Shown: piece by piece, positions 1 to 9,764 of the stretch | Numbering within the stretch: position 1 is the stretch's first letter | How the letters are laid out: every line of letters begins with the position of its first letter | Assembly (NCBI GenBank): GCA_945866125.1 | Contig: CAMBFZ010000011.1 | Location: forward strand, 1-64,000 | Length of the DNA stretch: 64,000 nucleotides | Direction: 5' to 3' | Origin: Bordetella parapertussis | GTDB taxonomy: Bacteria; Pseudomonadota; Gammaproteobacteria; Burkholderiales; Burkholderiaceae_D | Program-made: the position numbers and the translations under genes | Notes under the pieces: model-generated | Told to the model about the DNA's origin: nothing | Seen by the model: the letters and a program-made list of their open reading frames with translations, nothing else | Database searches by the model: none

Positions 1-1
1 T

Positions 2-91
<90 letters not shown>

Positions 92-131
92 TGTTAGGTT
101 CGATACTGCCTGGCATTTCTCGAAGAGCGCG

Positions 132-160
132 ATTGTAGCAGAGTCCGGCGAGCGAGGTAA
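132..160 (-). promoter_or_regulatory. Candidate promoter of tRNA-Ser(CGA)
   Basis: On the minus strand TTACCT and TACAAT are separated by 17 bases, about 40 bases upstream of the tRNA and inside the serS-tRNA gap. The -10 is good and the -35 weak. It suggests the tRNA can be transcribed independently of serS. Confidence 0.5.
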
Positions 161-184
161 GCCCCCCGACCCGGATTGAACTGT

Positions 185-1474
185 TCAAGCGGTCAACTGC
201 TTCAAGCCACCCATATACGGCCACAAGACTTCAGGTACGGTCACGCTGCCATCGGCGTGCTGATAGTTCTCGAGAACCGCCACAAGCGTTCGTCCCACCG
301 CCAGCCCGGAACCGTTGAGGGTGTGCAAGGCCTCCGGCTTGCCCTGCGCATTGCGAAAACGCGCTTGCATGCGGCGCGCCTGAAAAGCTTCGCAATTCGA
401 TATCGACGAAATTTCACGGTAGGTGTCTTGCGCCGGCAGCCAAACTTCGATGTCATAGGTCTTGGCCGCACCAAAACCCATGTCACCAGTGCACAAGGTG
501 ATGACGCGGTAAGGCAGGCCTAATTTTTTAAGGATGTTTTCGGCATGACTGAGCATGTCTTCGAGCGCTTCGTAAGAATGCTCGGGATGCGCAATCTGCA
601 CCATCTCGACTTTATCAAACTGATGCTGACGGATCATGCCCCGGGTATCGCGGCCATAACTGCCCGCTTCGGAACGAAAACACGGTGAGTGCGCCACCAA
701 TTTCATTGGCAGCGCATCGGCAGCGATGATCTCATCACGCACGAGATTGGTCAGCGGAACCTCTGCTGTCGGAATCAGATACAGCGCTTCTCCCTCGCCT
801 TCCTGTCCGCCTTTTTTGACCGCAAACAGGTCTGCCTCAAATTTAGGCAGTTGGCCCGTGCCGCGCAGACTGTCGGCGTTGACGATGTAGGGTGTGTAGC
901 ACTCGGTGTAACCGTGCTCTGCGGTATGCGTGTCGAGCATAAACTGGGCAAGCGCACGGTGCAGACGGGCGATGCCACCTTTCATGACAGAAAAGCGCGA
1001 ACCAGTTAGCTTGGTTGCGACATCAAAATCCAGACCAAATCCCGCACCAAGATCCACATGGTCTTTGACTGGAAAATCAAACTGTTTGGGTGTACCCACT
1101 TTGCGCACTTCCACATTACCCTGTTCGTCCTGACCGACTGGTACAGATTCATGCGGCAGGTTGGGTACGGTCAGCATGAAATCAGCGATCCGGGTCTGAA
1201 TCAGGTCGAGCTGATCTGCTGATGATTTTAGTTCGTCAGCAATGCTGCCAACCTGCGCCATCAATGCAGCGCCGTCTTCGCCTTTGCCTTTCAAAATACC
1301 AATCTGCTTGGAGAGCGTGTTGCGCTGGGCTTGCAGCTCTTCGGTACGGGTCTGAATTGATTTTCGCTCGGCTTCGAGCGCATTAAACGCGTCAACGTCG
1401 AGCTTGAATTTACGCTGCGCCAAACGGACAGCGATGTTGGCAATATCTTTGCGGAGTAGTTGGATGTCAATCAT
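185..1474 (-). CDS. serS: Seryl-tRNA synthetase
   Basis: Cytoplasmic class II synthetase that activates serine with ATP and charges tRNA-Ser (and tRNA-Sec where present). The protein is 429 residues, usual for the family. An N-terminal antiparallel coiled-coil arm that grips the tRNA long arm covers roughly residues 25-105. The catalytic domain follows, with the motif 2 region (FRSEAGSYGRDTRGMIRQHQF) and motif 3 near the C-terminus (GSGLAVGRTL). The start MIDIQLLRKD matches family N-termini; the frame stays open for 14 more codons upstream, which look unrelated. The tRNA-Ser(CGA) gene lies just downstream. Confidence 0.97.
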   Translation of the reverse strand: MIDIQLLRKDIANIAVRLAQRKFKLDVDAFNALEAERKSIQTRTEELQAQRNTLSKQIGILKGKGEDGAALMAQVGSIADELKSSADQLDLIQTRIADFMLTVPNLPHESVPVGQDEQGNVEVRKVGTPKQFDFPVKDHVDLGAGFGLDFDVATKLTGSRFSVMKGGIARLHRALAQFMLDTHTAEHGYTECYTPYIVNADSLRGTGQLPKFEADLFAVKKGGQEGEGEALYLIPTAEVPLTNLVRDEIIAADALPMKLVAHSPCFRSEAGSYGRDTRGMIRQHQFDKVEMVQIAHPEHSYEALEDMLSHAENILKKLGLPYRVITLCTGDMGFGAAKTYDIEVWLPAQDTYREISSISNCEAFQARRMQARFRNAQGKPEALHTLNGSGLAVGRTLVAVLENYQHADGSVTVPEVLWPYMGGLKQLTA

Positions 1475-1626
1475 GAGACCACTAATTTTGCGATGAATAA
1501 GACGCCATTGTACCAACGCCGGGTTGCTGGGTCATTCATTGTGAAGCACGCAGCCCGCAACACGCGGTCTTGGCCTCCTTGCTCAAATAGCGAAAACTAG
1601 CAAACACCCGAGCGCAAGCGAATTGC

Positions 1627-2919
1627 CTACTTCGCACTCTTCTTGCGCGCCGTTTCATCCTGATCGCGTAAAAAGGCCAGCTTCTGCGCAATCTTCCCTT
1701 CGAGCCCACGCGGCGTTGGTTGATACCAACCGGGCTCGGCTATGCCCTCAGGCAGATAAGTCTCGCCAGCCGCATAGGCATCGGGCTCGTCGTGCGCGTA
1801 GCGGTAGAGCTTGCCGTAGCCAAGCTCTTTCATCAATTTGGTCGGCGCATTGCGCAAATGCTCAGGCACCGGGCGGGAGATGTCTTTGGCTATAAACGCG
1901 CGCGCGGCATTGTAGGCGCTATAAACCGCATTAGACTTCGCAGCACAGGCCAGATAAATGACTGCCTCGGCAAGCGCGAGCTCGCCTTCGGGTGTGCCAA
2001 GCCGTTCATACGTTTCGGCCGCGTCCAGGGTGAGCCGAAGTGCACGCGGGTCGGCCAGGCCAATGTCTTCGGCGGCCATGCGAATCAAGCGCCGTGAAAG
2101 ATAACGAGGATCAGCACCGCCGTCGAGCATGCGCACGAGCCAGTACAGTGCCCCGTCGGGATTGGAGCCGCGCACCGATTTATGCAAGGCCGATATCTGA
2201 TCGTAGAAGGCGTCGCCACCTTTATCAAATCGGCGCAGCGTGTCGCCGAGGCTTTCTTTCAAGAGCGCGCTATCGATGCAGTGGCTTTTTTTGAACTGCG
2301 CCGCACGCAATACGATCTCAAGATTATTGAGCAGCTTTCTGCCATCACCGTCGGCGCTGGCGATCAGCGTCAACTTGGCCTCAGCAGCGATCGTGACGCC
2401 TGCACCATCCAGGGCCAGCGCCCGATCGGCCAGCGCGGCCAGATCATCCTCTGTCAATGATTTGAGCACGTAGACGGCCGCTCGCGAGAGTAGCGCGCCA
2501 TTGACTTCAAAGGAAGGGTTTTCGGTGGTGGCGCCGATGAAGGTAAACAGACCACTCTCGACATGCGGCAAGAAGGCGTCCTGCTGACTTTTATTGAAGC
2601 GGTGGACTTCATCAACAAACAGAATGGTCTTGCGGCCGTTTGCCTGCAGTACCTGGGCGCGCTCGACGGCTTCGCGAATGTCTTTGACGCCGGAGAGCAC
2701 TGCCGAGAGTGCAATGAATTCGGCATCGAAACCTTGTGCCATCAGTCGCGCCAGCGTGGTCTTTCCTACACCGGGCGGGCCCCACAAAATCATCGAGTGC
2801 GGCTGACCAGATTCAAACGCCACCCGCAAAGGCTTGCCACTGCCCAGCACTTGTTGCTGGCCGATGACTTGATCAAGCGTGAGTGGGCGCAGTCGTTCTG
2901 CGAGAGGCACTGAGCGCAT
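1627..2919 (-). CDS. rarA: Replication-associated recombination protein A (AAA+ ATPase)
   Basis: RarA/MgsA is a clamp-loader-like AAA+ ATPase that acts at stalled forks and single-strand/double-strand junctions. At 430 residues it has normal length. It shows Walker A GPPGVGKTT near residue 47, Walker B ILFVDEVHRF, sensor 1 GATTENPSF, and the C-terminal MgsA tetramerisation region (SDPDGALYWL-like and PTKLMKELGYGK). It is co-directional with lolA (10 bp upstream) and ftsK, an order common in beta- and gammaproteobacteria, so one transcript ftsK-lolA-rarA is likely. Confidence 0.96.
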   Translation of the reverse strand: MRSVPLAERLRPLTLDQVIGQQQVLGSGKPLRVAFESGQPHSMILWGPPGVGKTTLARLMAQGFDAEFIALSAVLSGVKDIREAVERAQVLQANGRKTILFVDEVHRFNKSQQDAFLPHVESGLFTFIGATTENPSFEVNGALLSRAAVYVLKSLTEDDLAALADRALALDGAGVTIAAEAKLTLIASADGDGRKLLNNLEIVLRAAQFKKSHCIDSALLKESLGDTLRRFDKGGDAFYDQISALHKSVRGSNPDGALYWLVRMLDGGADPRYLSRRLIRMAAEDIGLADPRALRLTLDAAETYERLGTPEGELALAEAVIYLACAAKSNAVYSAYNAARAFIAKDISRPVPEHLRNAPTKLMKELGYGKLYRYAHDEPDAYAAGETYLPEGIAEPGWYQPTPRGLEGKIAQKLAFLRDQDETARKKSAK

Positions 2920-2929
2920 GACGCTTCCG

Positions 2930-3568
2930 TTATTGCTGCAGGACGTCGGCGCCCTTGGGAATCACGAAGCGAAACTGATTAGGCGACAAGGATGGATTTT
3001 TTTCGAAGCGGGTAAAGCTCAGTAAGGAGACCTGACCAAAACTGTCGCGCAATTCCATCGCAACCGGCATGCCATCTTTCAAGCCGATGCCGATTTTTTC
3101 AAAATTGGTGTCTTTGGTTTTAGGGATTGCCTGCAGCCATTCGATGCCGTCGCGTGTACCACCTTCAGAGAGCGTGAAATTTTTTTCCAAATCATTGCTG
3201 CCAAAAAGAATCGCCGCCGGCGACGATCCGATGGCGTTCCCCAAGGTTTTGATGGTGACCTGGTTTAAGTCTTTGTCAAAGATGTAGAGCTTGTCGCCAT
3301 CGGCTTGCAACAGTTGCTCGTAGGGCTTCGAATAGATCCAGATGAATTTACCGGGACGCGCAAATTGAAAGCTGCCCGTAGACGGATTAGAGATGCGCGC
3401 CGTGCCGCGGTCCGCTTCGGCTTTGACAAGCCGCTGGGTGAATTCACCACGCGCCGTGCGAGTGGCACTGACGAAGGATTTAAATTGCTCCAAGGCGGTG
3501 GCCTGCGCCAATGCAGGCAGGCCGAGAACCACGAGGAGGCAGAACGCTGTGCGGAGATTATTCAACAT
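2930..3568 (-). CDS. lolA: Outer-membrane lipoprotein carrier LolA
   Basis: Periplasmic chaperone that takes lipoproteins from LolCDE and hands them to LolB at the outer membrane. The 212-residue protein begins with a clear Sec signal peptide (MLNNLRTAFCLLVVLGLPALAQA), then the incomplete beta-barrel fold typical of LolA, with the family pattern GxFxxxRPGKFxWxYxxPYxQ around residues 60-80. The frame is open far upstream inside ftsK, but only the ATG at 3568 gives a signal peptide at the N-terminus. It overlaps the end of ftsK by 11 bp, so translation is probably coupled. Confidence 0.95.
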   Translation of the reverse strand: MLNNLRTAFCLLVVLGLPALAQATALEQFKSFVSATRTARGEFTQRLVKAEADRGTARISNPSTGSFQFARPGKFIWIYSKPYEQLLQADGDKLYIFDKDLNQVTIKTLGNAIGSSPAAILFGSNDLEKNFTLSEGGTRDGIEWLQAIPKTKDTNFEKIGIGLKDGMPVAMELRDSFGQVSLLSFTRFEKNPSLSPNQFRFVIPKGADVLQQ

Positions 3569-5888
3569 TACCAGCCGGTACAAGAATGTCACGATTACCA
3601 TTGGATTGCATCGATGAGACGATGCCGCTTTGCTCCATTTGCTCAAGCAAACGGGCCGCACGATTGTAGCCGATGCGCAGATGACGCTGCACGAGCGAGA
3701 TGGAAGCCCGGCGATTTTTAAGGACAATCGCTACCGCCTGGTCATACATCGGGTCTGATTCGGCATTGGCATTTTCTGGCGCACCGAATTCGGCGCTGCC
3801 CTCTTCGCCACTGCCACCGTCAAGTATGCCTTCGATATAGTTGGGCTCACCCTGCGCCTTGAGATGATCCACCACGCGGTGGACTTCTTCGTCGGATACA
3901 AAGGCGCCGTGCACCCTGACCGGCATGCCGGTACCCGGCGGCATGTAGAGCATGTCACCCATACCCAGCAAGGCCTCTGCGCCCATCTGGTCAAGGATGG
4001 TGCGCGAGTCGATTTTGCTGCTGACTTGAAAGGCAATTCGCGTGGGGATGTTCGCCTTGATCAGACCGGTGATGACGTCCACCGATGGGCGCTGTGTTGC
4101 CAAAATCAGGTGAATACCAGCGGCGCGTGCTTTTTGTGCAATACGGGCAATCAGCTCTTCCACTTTTTTACCGACTACCATCATCAGGTCGGCAAGCTCA
4201 TCAATGATGATGACGATGGTAGGCAGCTTTTCGAGCGGCTCGGGCGCGTCCGGCGTGAGACTAAACGGATTGGGAATTTTTTCTTCGCGCTTTTCGGCAT
4301 CAATGATTTTTTGGTTATAACCGGCAAGGTTGCGTACACCCAGCTTGGACATGAGTTTGTAGCGTCGCTCCATCTCGGCCACTGCCCAGTTTAGCGCGTG
4401 CCCGGCTTGCCGCATGTCGGTGACCACCGGCGCAAGCAGATGCGGAATGCCTTCGTAAATCGACAGCTCCAACATTTTGGGATCAATCAAAATCAGACGC
4501 ACCTGATTGGGATCTGATTTGTAGAGCAACGACAAAATGGTGGCATTGATACCAACCGATTTTCCTGAGCCGGTGGTGCCGGCCACCAATAAATGCGGCA
4601 TCTTGGCGAGATCTGCCACCACCGGATGCCCGGCGATGTCTTTGCCCAGACCAATGGTCAGAGACGACGCGCCATCGTTGTAAATCTTGGAGCCGACAAT
4701 CTCGGACAACCGCACGATCTGGCGTTTGGGATTAGGCAGCTCAAGACCCATGTAGTTTTTGCCAGGGATGGTTTCCACCACGCGAATGGAGGTTAGCGAT
4801 AAGGCTCGCGCGAGGTCGCGCGCAAGGTTCACAATCTGGCTACCCTTGACGCCGACTGCGGGTTCGATTTCATAGCGCGTGATCACCGGGCCGGGATAGG
4901 CGGCCACAACGCGCACTTCGACCCCAAAGTCGGAGAGTTTTTTCTCAATCAGGCGGCTAATAAATTCGAGTGTCTCGACGCTGACGGTTTCCTGGTTAGG
5001 CGGTGGCTCATCCAGTAAAGACAGAGGCGGCAGATTAGTGTCGGGCATGTCGAGAAACAGGGAGACCTGCTTTTCTTTTTCGACGCGCTCGGATTTGGGT
5101 ACGGCGACCATTTGCGGCTGGATGAAAATCGGCGTGGCTTCAACGATGCGGGCGCGCTCCTGCACCACTACTTCTTCGCGTTTGACTGCAGCTTCCTGAC
5201 CAACTTTACGATCCTGACGGGCTGCATAAAGCGCCATCGCCCATTGCGCAGCACGCTCTAAGGCACCACCAAGTTTCTCAGCAACGGCCATCCAGGAAAC
5301 ATGAAAGCACAGGCTAAACCCCAGGCCAAAGAGCAACATCAGAAACAGCGTGGCGCCATTAAAGCCAAATGCCGCTTGCGCGCCACCACCGATGAGCTCT
5401 CCCATCACGCCGCCGGGCGCGCGGGGCAACTGAACCTTGAGCGTATACATGCGTACCGCTTCGAGTCCGACGCTACCGATTAACATCAGCACAAAGCCGC
5501 CAACGCGAATACCCAACTCATACGGATGAGGCGGCTCAACTTTTTTTTGCAGCAGGAAGCGGTTGGCAAGCTCCCGGTAATTGGTCCAGACCAAAGCGAG
5601 CATGGCGATGCACCACCACCACGCTGAAAAACCAAAAACAAAGAGCATCAGATCGGCCACCCAGGCACCAGTAGCACCGCCCCAATTGCCGGGCTTTGTC
5701 AACACACTGGCATGCGACCAGCCGGGATCTTCGCTGGAATACGTGAAAAAAATCAAACAAAGATAAATGCTCACCACTGCCAACACCAGCCAGCGCGCCT
5801 CTGAAAGGAGGCGCAAGAGGCGATTGGGCAAGGGGTCGGGTGCCGGCGCGGGAGGGGTACGGGTATAAGTTGGGGTTGTTTTGCTCAT
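3558..5888 (-). CDS. ftsK: DNA translocase FtsK
   Basis: Septum-anchored double-strand DNA pump that clears chromosome termini during division and activates XerCD at dif. The 776 residues hold four to five membrane segments (about 30-50, 78-103, 126-148, 165-200), a short linker, then the RecA-like motor with Walker A GTTGSGKS at 437-444 and Walker B IVIIIDELADLM around 555-566. The C-terminal winged-helix gamma domain (about 710-776), which reads KOPS, is intact. The linker is short compared with E. coli FtsK (1329 residues), as in many betaproteobacteria. It is divergent from trxB. Confidence 0.97.
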   Translation of the reverse strand: MSKTTPTYTRTPPAPAPDPLPNRLLRLLSEARWLVLAVVSIYLCLIFFTYSSEDPGWSHASVLTKPGNWGGATGAWVADLMLFVFGFSAWWWCIAMLALVWTNYRELANRFLLQKKVEPPHPYELGIRVGGFVLMLIGSVGLEAVRMYTLKVQLPRAPGGVMGELIGGGAQAAFGFNGATLFLMLLFGLGFSLCFHVSWMAVAEKLGGALERAAQWAMALYAARQDRKVGQEAAVKREEVVVQERARIVEATPIFIQPQMVAVPKSERVEKEKQVSLFLDMPDTNLPPLSLLDEPPPNQETVSVETLEFISRLIEKKLSDFGVEVRVVAAYPGPVITRYEIEPAVGVKGSQIVNLARDLARALSLTSIRVVETIPGKNYMGLELPNPKRQIVRLSEIVGSKIYNDGASSLTIGLGKDIAGHPVVADLAKMPHLLVAGTTGSGKSVGINATILSLLYKSDPNQVRLILIDPKMLELSIYEGIPHLLAPVVTDMRQAGHALNWAVAEMERRYKLMSKLGVRNLAGYNQKIIDAEKREEKIPNPFSLTPDAPEPLEKLPTIVIIIDELADLMMVVGKKVEELIARIAQKARAAGIHLILATQRPSVDVITGLIKANIPTRIAFQVSSKIDSRTILDQMGAEALLGMGDMLYMPPGTGMPVRVHGAFVSDEEVHRVVDHLKAQGEPNYIEGILDGGSGEEGSAEFGAPENANAESDPMYDQAVAIVLKNRRASISLVQRHLRIGYNRAARLLEQMEQSGIVSSMQSNGNRDILVPAGNVE

Positions 5889-5915
5889 GACGGGGATCGA
5901 TTGTGCCGGCCAAAC

Positions 5916-5942
5916 TTGCGGATTAGGCAGGTCGACTATAAT
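5916..5942 (+). promoter_or_regulatory. Candidate trxB promoter
   Basis: A perfect TATAAT at 5937-5942 lies about 125 bp before the trxB ATG in the ftsK-trxB divergent gap. The best -35 match, TTGCGG at 5916-5921, is only 15 bases away, so the -35 assignment is weak. Confidence 0.35.
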
Positions 5943-6066
5943 CTTGGCTTGAATTGAGCGGCACTATCGCACGAATCTGGGCAGGATGAAACACCCGCCG
6001 TTGGCAACGCTGCCGCACCCCAGTCTCTCCGCTTCTCGCACCGTATTATTTATTTTAGAAAATTCT

Positions 6067-7020
6067 ATGTCCAGCCCCAAACACGCAAAAGTCCTGATCC
6101 TCGGTTCCGGCCCTGCCGGCTATAGCGCTGCAGTCTATGCGGCCCGCGCCAACCTGAACCCTGTCCTAATCACCGGGGTCGAACAAGGCGGTCAATTGAT
6201 GACGACCACGGATGTCGAAAACTGGCCGGGTGACCCGATGGGCGTGCAAGGGCCGGAGCTGATGCAGCGGCTGCTGCAGCATGCCGAGCGTTTCAAGACC
6301 GAGATTATTTTTGACCATATTCACACCACGCACCTGACCGAAAAGCCGATCCGGCTCGAAGGCGATTCAGGTGTCTACACCTGCGATGCGCTTGTGATCG
6401 CCACCGGTGCCTCGGCGCAGTACCTGGGCTTACCCTCAGAAGAAAGCTTCATGGGCAAGGGTGTGTCAGCCTGCGCTACCTGTGATGGTTTTTTCTATCG
6501 CGGCCAAGATGTCGCCGTTATTGGCGGCGGTAACACGGCGGTCGAAGAGGCGCTCTATCTGTCCAATATTGCCAATAAAGTAACGATCGTTCATCGTCGC
6601 GATAAATTTCGCGCTGAGCCTATTTTGATCGACCGACTCATGGCGAAGGTTGCCGAAGGTAAGATTGAGATCAAATGGAATCACACCCTCGAGGAAGTCA
6701 CCGGCGACAGTAGCGGCGTAACCGGCATGACCATCAAGGCGACAGCCGACGGCAAGACCACACCGATCACACTGCATGGTGTGTTCATTGCCATCGGTCA
6801 CAAACCCAACACCGGTATTTTTGACGGACAGCTGACCATGCGTAACGGCTATATCGTGACCAAGTCTGGTACCGAAGGCATGGCTACCGCAACCAGTGTG
6901 CCGGGTGTGTTTGCGGCGGGTGACGTGCAGGATCATGTTTACCGTCAGGCGATCACAAGTGCCGGCACGGGTTGTATGGCAGCGCTGGACGCACAGCGCT
7001 ATCTGGAAAGTCTGGAATAA
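6067..7020 (+). CDS. trxB: Thioredoxin-disulfide reductase
   Basis: Low-molecular-weight flavoenzyme that passes electrons from NADPH through FAD and a redox disulfide to thioredoxin in the cytoplasm. The 317-residue protein has the FAD-binding motif GSGPAG near residues 13-18, the redox pair CATC at 136-139, the NADPH motif GGGNTAVEEA, and the C-terminal FAD motif GVFAAGDVQD. The frame is open 27 codons further upstream, but MSSPKHAKVLILG matches family N-termini. The Smr gene begins 22 bp downstream, suggesting one transcript. Confidence 0.97.
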   Translation: MSSPKHAKVLILGSGPAGYSAAVYAARANLNPVLITGVEQGGQLMTTTDVENWPGDPMGVQGPELMQRLLQHAERFKTEIIFDHIHTTHLTEKPIRLEGDSGVYTCDALVIATGASAQYLGLPSEESFMGKGVSACATCDGFFYRGQDVAVIGGGNTAVEEALYLSNIANKVTIVHRRDKFRAEPILIDRLMAKVAEGKIEIKWNHTLEEVTGDSSGVTGMTIKATADGKTTPITLHGVFIAIGHKPNTGIFDGQLTMRNGYIVTKSGTEGMATATSVPGVFAAGDVQDHVYRQAITSAGTGCMAALDAQRYLESLE

Positions 7021-7042
7021 GCCGGGTGCACCGGATGCCATC

Positions 7043-7681
7043 ATGGCCGCGTCACTGAAAAATTTCACTGACCTCAAGGCGCTTCAGGCCCAGCTGAAGG
7101 CGCAAGAAAAAGCACGCGCCGAAGCGGAGCAACAGCGCGCTGAAGCGGCCCGCGTGCGAGAACATGAAGCGAATATTTTTCGCACCAGCATAGGCGCGGT
7201 GAAACCAATCGCCATAGCAGAGCGGCAATTGTCGGCTGCACCCCGGCCTTTGCCGATCGCGCGTCAGCGCATCGCCGATGAAGAAGCAGCGCTGCAAGAA
7301 TCCTTGTCGGATGAATTCAGTGTTGAAACGCTGATGGAGTCCGATGCGGAACTCAGCTATGCCCGCAGTGGCATCGGTGCCGATGTCCTCAAGCGTCTGC
7401 GACGGGGCGAATGGGTCACACAAGACCAGCTCGATTTGCATGGCTTGCGCACCGACGAGGCGCGTGAAGCAGTCGCGGCATTTTTACGGCAAGTAACCCG
7501 CAAGGGCTTACGCTGCGTGCGCATCATTCACGGCAAGGGCTTAGGGTCGGTCAACAAAGAGCCTGTGCTCAAAAACAAAGTGCGCAACTGGCTGGTACAA
7601 AAAGAGGAAGTGATGGCGTTTTGTCAGGCGCGCGCGGCCGATGGAGGCAGCGGCGCCTTGATCGTTTTGCTGCGGGGATAA
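7043..7681 (+). CDS. Smr-domain protein (putative endonuclease or RNA-binding)
   Basis: The 212-residue protein has a charged, alanine-rich helical N-terminal half (about 1-110, heptad-like KAQEKARAEAEQQRAEAARV) and a C-terminal Smr (MutS2 C-terminal-like) domain. The domain shows the signature LDLHGL near residue 130 and the HGKGLGS loop near 175. Stand-alone Smr proteins nick DNA or cleave RNA in some systems; the substrate here is unknown. The ATG at 7043, just after the trxB stop, is chosen because earlier in-frame codons overlap trxB with no related sequence. trxB followed by an Smr gene is a recurring betaproteobacterial order. Confidence 0.88.
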   Translation: MAASLKNFTDLKALQAQLKAQEKARAEAEQQRAEAARVREHEANIFRTSIGAVKPIAIAERQLSAAPRPLPIARQRIADEEAALQESLSDEFSVETLMESDAELSYARSGIGADVLKRLRRGEWVTQDQLDLHGLRTDEAREAVAAFLRQVTRKGLRCVRIIHGKGLGSVNKEPVLKNKVRNWLVQKEEVMAFCQARAADGGSGALIVLLRG

Positions 7682-7731
7682 CGCGCAGACCGCACAGCAT
7701 TTGGGGCAGTTTGCCTGACTGTCCGTTTCAA

Positions 7732-8070
7732 TCAGACTGCTTCGGCGCCGGTCTCGCCCGTACGAATACGAATGACTTGTTCAACCGGACGCACAAAGAT
7801 CTTACCGTCACCGATCTTGCCGGTACGCGCTGCCTTGATGATTGCTTCAATCGCATGATCAACGACCTCGTCGCTGACGACGGCCTCGATTTTTACTTTG
7901 GGCAGAAAATCCACCACGTATTCTGCGCCGCGATAAAGCTCGGTATGTCCTTTTTGGCGACCAAAGCCTTTGACTTCGGTTACGGTCAGACCAGTGATGC
8001 CGACACCTGCCAGGGCTTCACGCACTTCATCGAGCTTGAAGGGTTTAATAATCGCGGTGATTTGCTTCAT
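7732..8070 (-). CDS. glnB: Nitrogen regulatory protein P-II
   Basis: Trimeric signal protein that senses ATP/ADP and 2-oxoglutarate and, through uridylylation, controls glutamine synthetase adenylylation and NtrB. The 112 residues match the family length. The T-loop is intact (GRQKGHTELYRGAEYVVDFLPK region) with uridylylation target Tyr51, and the C-terminal signature GDGKIFVRPVEQVIRIRTGE is present. It follows nadE by 32 bp in the same direction; nadE makes NAD with glutamine as nitrogen donor, a link seen in many Burkholderiales. No amtB is adjacent, favouring GlnB over GlnK. Confidence 0.95.
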   Translation of the reverse strand: MKQITAIIKPFKLDEVREALAGVGITGLTVTEVKGFGRQKGHTELYRGAEYVVDFLPKVKIEAVVSDEVVDHAIEAIIKAARTGKIGDGKIFVRPVEQVIRIRTGETGAEAV

Positions 8071-8102
8071 GGTGGAACTCCTGTGTTTGGTGAGTATAAA
8101 AT

Positions 8103-9719
8103 TTATTGCTCGCGGAATTTGGATGTAATCGGGTAACGCCAGTCGCGCCCAAACGCACGATGCGTGACCCTGACACCGACGGGCGCCTGGCGCCTTTTGT
8201 ATTCATTGATCTTGATGAGCCGCGTGATCCGCAGAACGTCTTCGTTACGATAACCCGCCGCCAGCAGTTCCGCAACGCCCTGCCCTTCTTCCATATAGCG
8301 CTGCATGATCCCATCAAGGATCTCATAGGGCGGCAACGAATCCTGATCGGTCTGGTCGGGCCGTAACTCGGCCGATGGTGCGCGCGTCAGGATACGCTCC
8401 GGTATCACGGCATCGATGCTATTTCGATAAGCACAAAGCCGGTAAACGAGGGTTTTGGCAATGTCTTTGATGACGGCAAAGCCGCCCGCCATATCGCCAT
8501 AGAGGGTGCAGTAACCGACTGCCATCTCACTCTTGTTACCGGTGGTCAGCACGATAGCGCCGGTCTTGTTGGAGAGCGCCATGAGCAAGGTGCCGCGAAT
8601 GCGGGCCTGCAGATTTTCTTCGGTGGCGTCTTCGGGCAAGCCGTTAAATTCAAACGCGAGGACATCGCGAAACGCATCAAAACAACCCGAAATCGGTATC
8701 TCGTCATAGCGCACGCCAAGCCGCTTGACCATGTCGCGCGAATCGATCCATGAGATCTCTGCGGTATAAGGCGAAGGCATCATCACGCAACGTACCTTGT
8801 CAGCACCTAATGCATCGACCGCAATGGCTAGGGTCAGGGCTGAATCCACACCACCGGACAAGCCGATGATTGCACCCGGAAAGCCGTTCTTACCGATGTA
8901 ATCACGCACACCGACAACAAGCGCGTTATACACCTGCGCCTCGATCGACAACGCAGGCGGCAGGGGCTTTGCCTGCGGCACGGCGCCTTCGAATCGGACT
9001 AACACCAAGTCTTCTTCAAAATGCCTGAGCTGTGCCATGAGTTTGCCCTGTGCGTCCATCACGAATGAACTGCCGTCAAAGACCAGCTCATCCTGCCCGC
9101 CAACCAGATTGGCATAAACCAGCGACATGCCTTGCGCGCTGACGTTGGCGCGCATGACGTCCAGACGCAGATGCTGCTTGTTCATGTGAAAGGGCGAGGC
9201 GTTGGGTACCAATAAGACTTCGGCGCCGGCAGCACGCGCTTTGGCGGGCATTCCGGGATACCAGGTGTCTTCGCAGATGTTGATCGCAAAGCAGACGCCT
9301 TTGACGACGAAGGTGCAGACTTGATCCACGGAAGAAAAATAGCGCTTCTCGTCAAACACGGTGTCATTGGGCAGCGCATGCTTGCAGTAGGTCGCGGTAA
9401 TCTGACCGTTGCAGAGCACCGATGCGGCGTTGAAATACTGGTCATCGCGGGCGAGCGGATGACCAACAATGACATGCACGCCGTGCAGCATCGCCAACTC
9501 GGCAGCAAGGGCCTGCAACGCTTCGCTCGATTTTGCGTAAAATGCACGGCGTAGTAGTAAGTCTTCCGGGGGATAACCCACCAGCGAGAGCTCGGGCGTG
9601 ACTACGATATCGGCACCCTGCTCTGCAGCGCGGCGCGCGTAGTCCGCGATTTTGGCGCCATTACCGGTTAGGTCACCGACGATGCTATTAATCTGGGCAA
9701 GTGCTACGTTGACTGTCAT
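8103..9719 (-). CDS. nadE: Glutamine-dependent NAD+ synthetase
   Basis: Makes NAD+ from deamido-NAD+, ATP and glutamine in the cytoplasm. The 538-residue protein is the two-domain type. An N-terminal nitrilase-like glutaminase (about 1-260) carries the Glu43-Lys113-Cys149 triad, with the Cys in the sequence AINICEDTWYPG. A C-terminal ammonia-dependent synthase has the P-loop LSGGVDSAL near residue 290. Both active sites look complete. It is transcribed with glnB. Confidence 0.96.
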   Translation of the reverse strand: MTVNVALAQINSIVGDLTGNGAKIADYARRAAEQGADIVVTPELSLVGYPPEDLLLRRAFYAKSSEALQALAAELAMLHGVHVIVGHPLARDDQYFNAASVLCNGQITATYCKHALPNDTVFDEKRYFSSVDQVCTFVVKGVCFAINICEDTWYPGMPAKARAAGAEVLLVPNASPFHMNKQHLRLDVMRANVSAQGMSLVYANLVGGQDELVFDGSSFVMDAQGKLMAQLRHFEEDLVLVRFEGAVPQAKPLPPALSIEAQVYNALVVGVRDYIGKNGFPGAIIGLSGGVDSALTLAIAVDALGADKVRCVMMPSPYTAEISWIDSRDMVKRLGVRYDEIPISGCFDAFRDVLAFEFNGLPEDATEENLQARIRGTLLMALSNKTGAIVLTTGNKSEMAVGYCTLYGDMAGGFAVIKDIAKTLVYRLCAYRNSIDAVIPERILTRAPSAELRPDQTDQDSLPPYEILDGIMQRYMEEGQGVAELLAAGYRNEDVLRITRLIKINEYKRRQAPVGVRVTHRAFGRDWRYPITSKFREQ

Positions 9720-9764
9720 GGCTGTAGGTTCGACGGCAATAGTTCGATCAACACAAATGGTTCA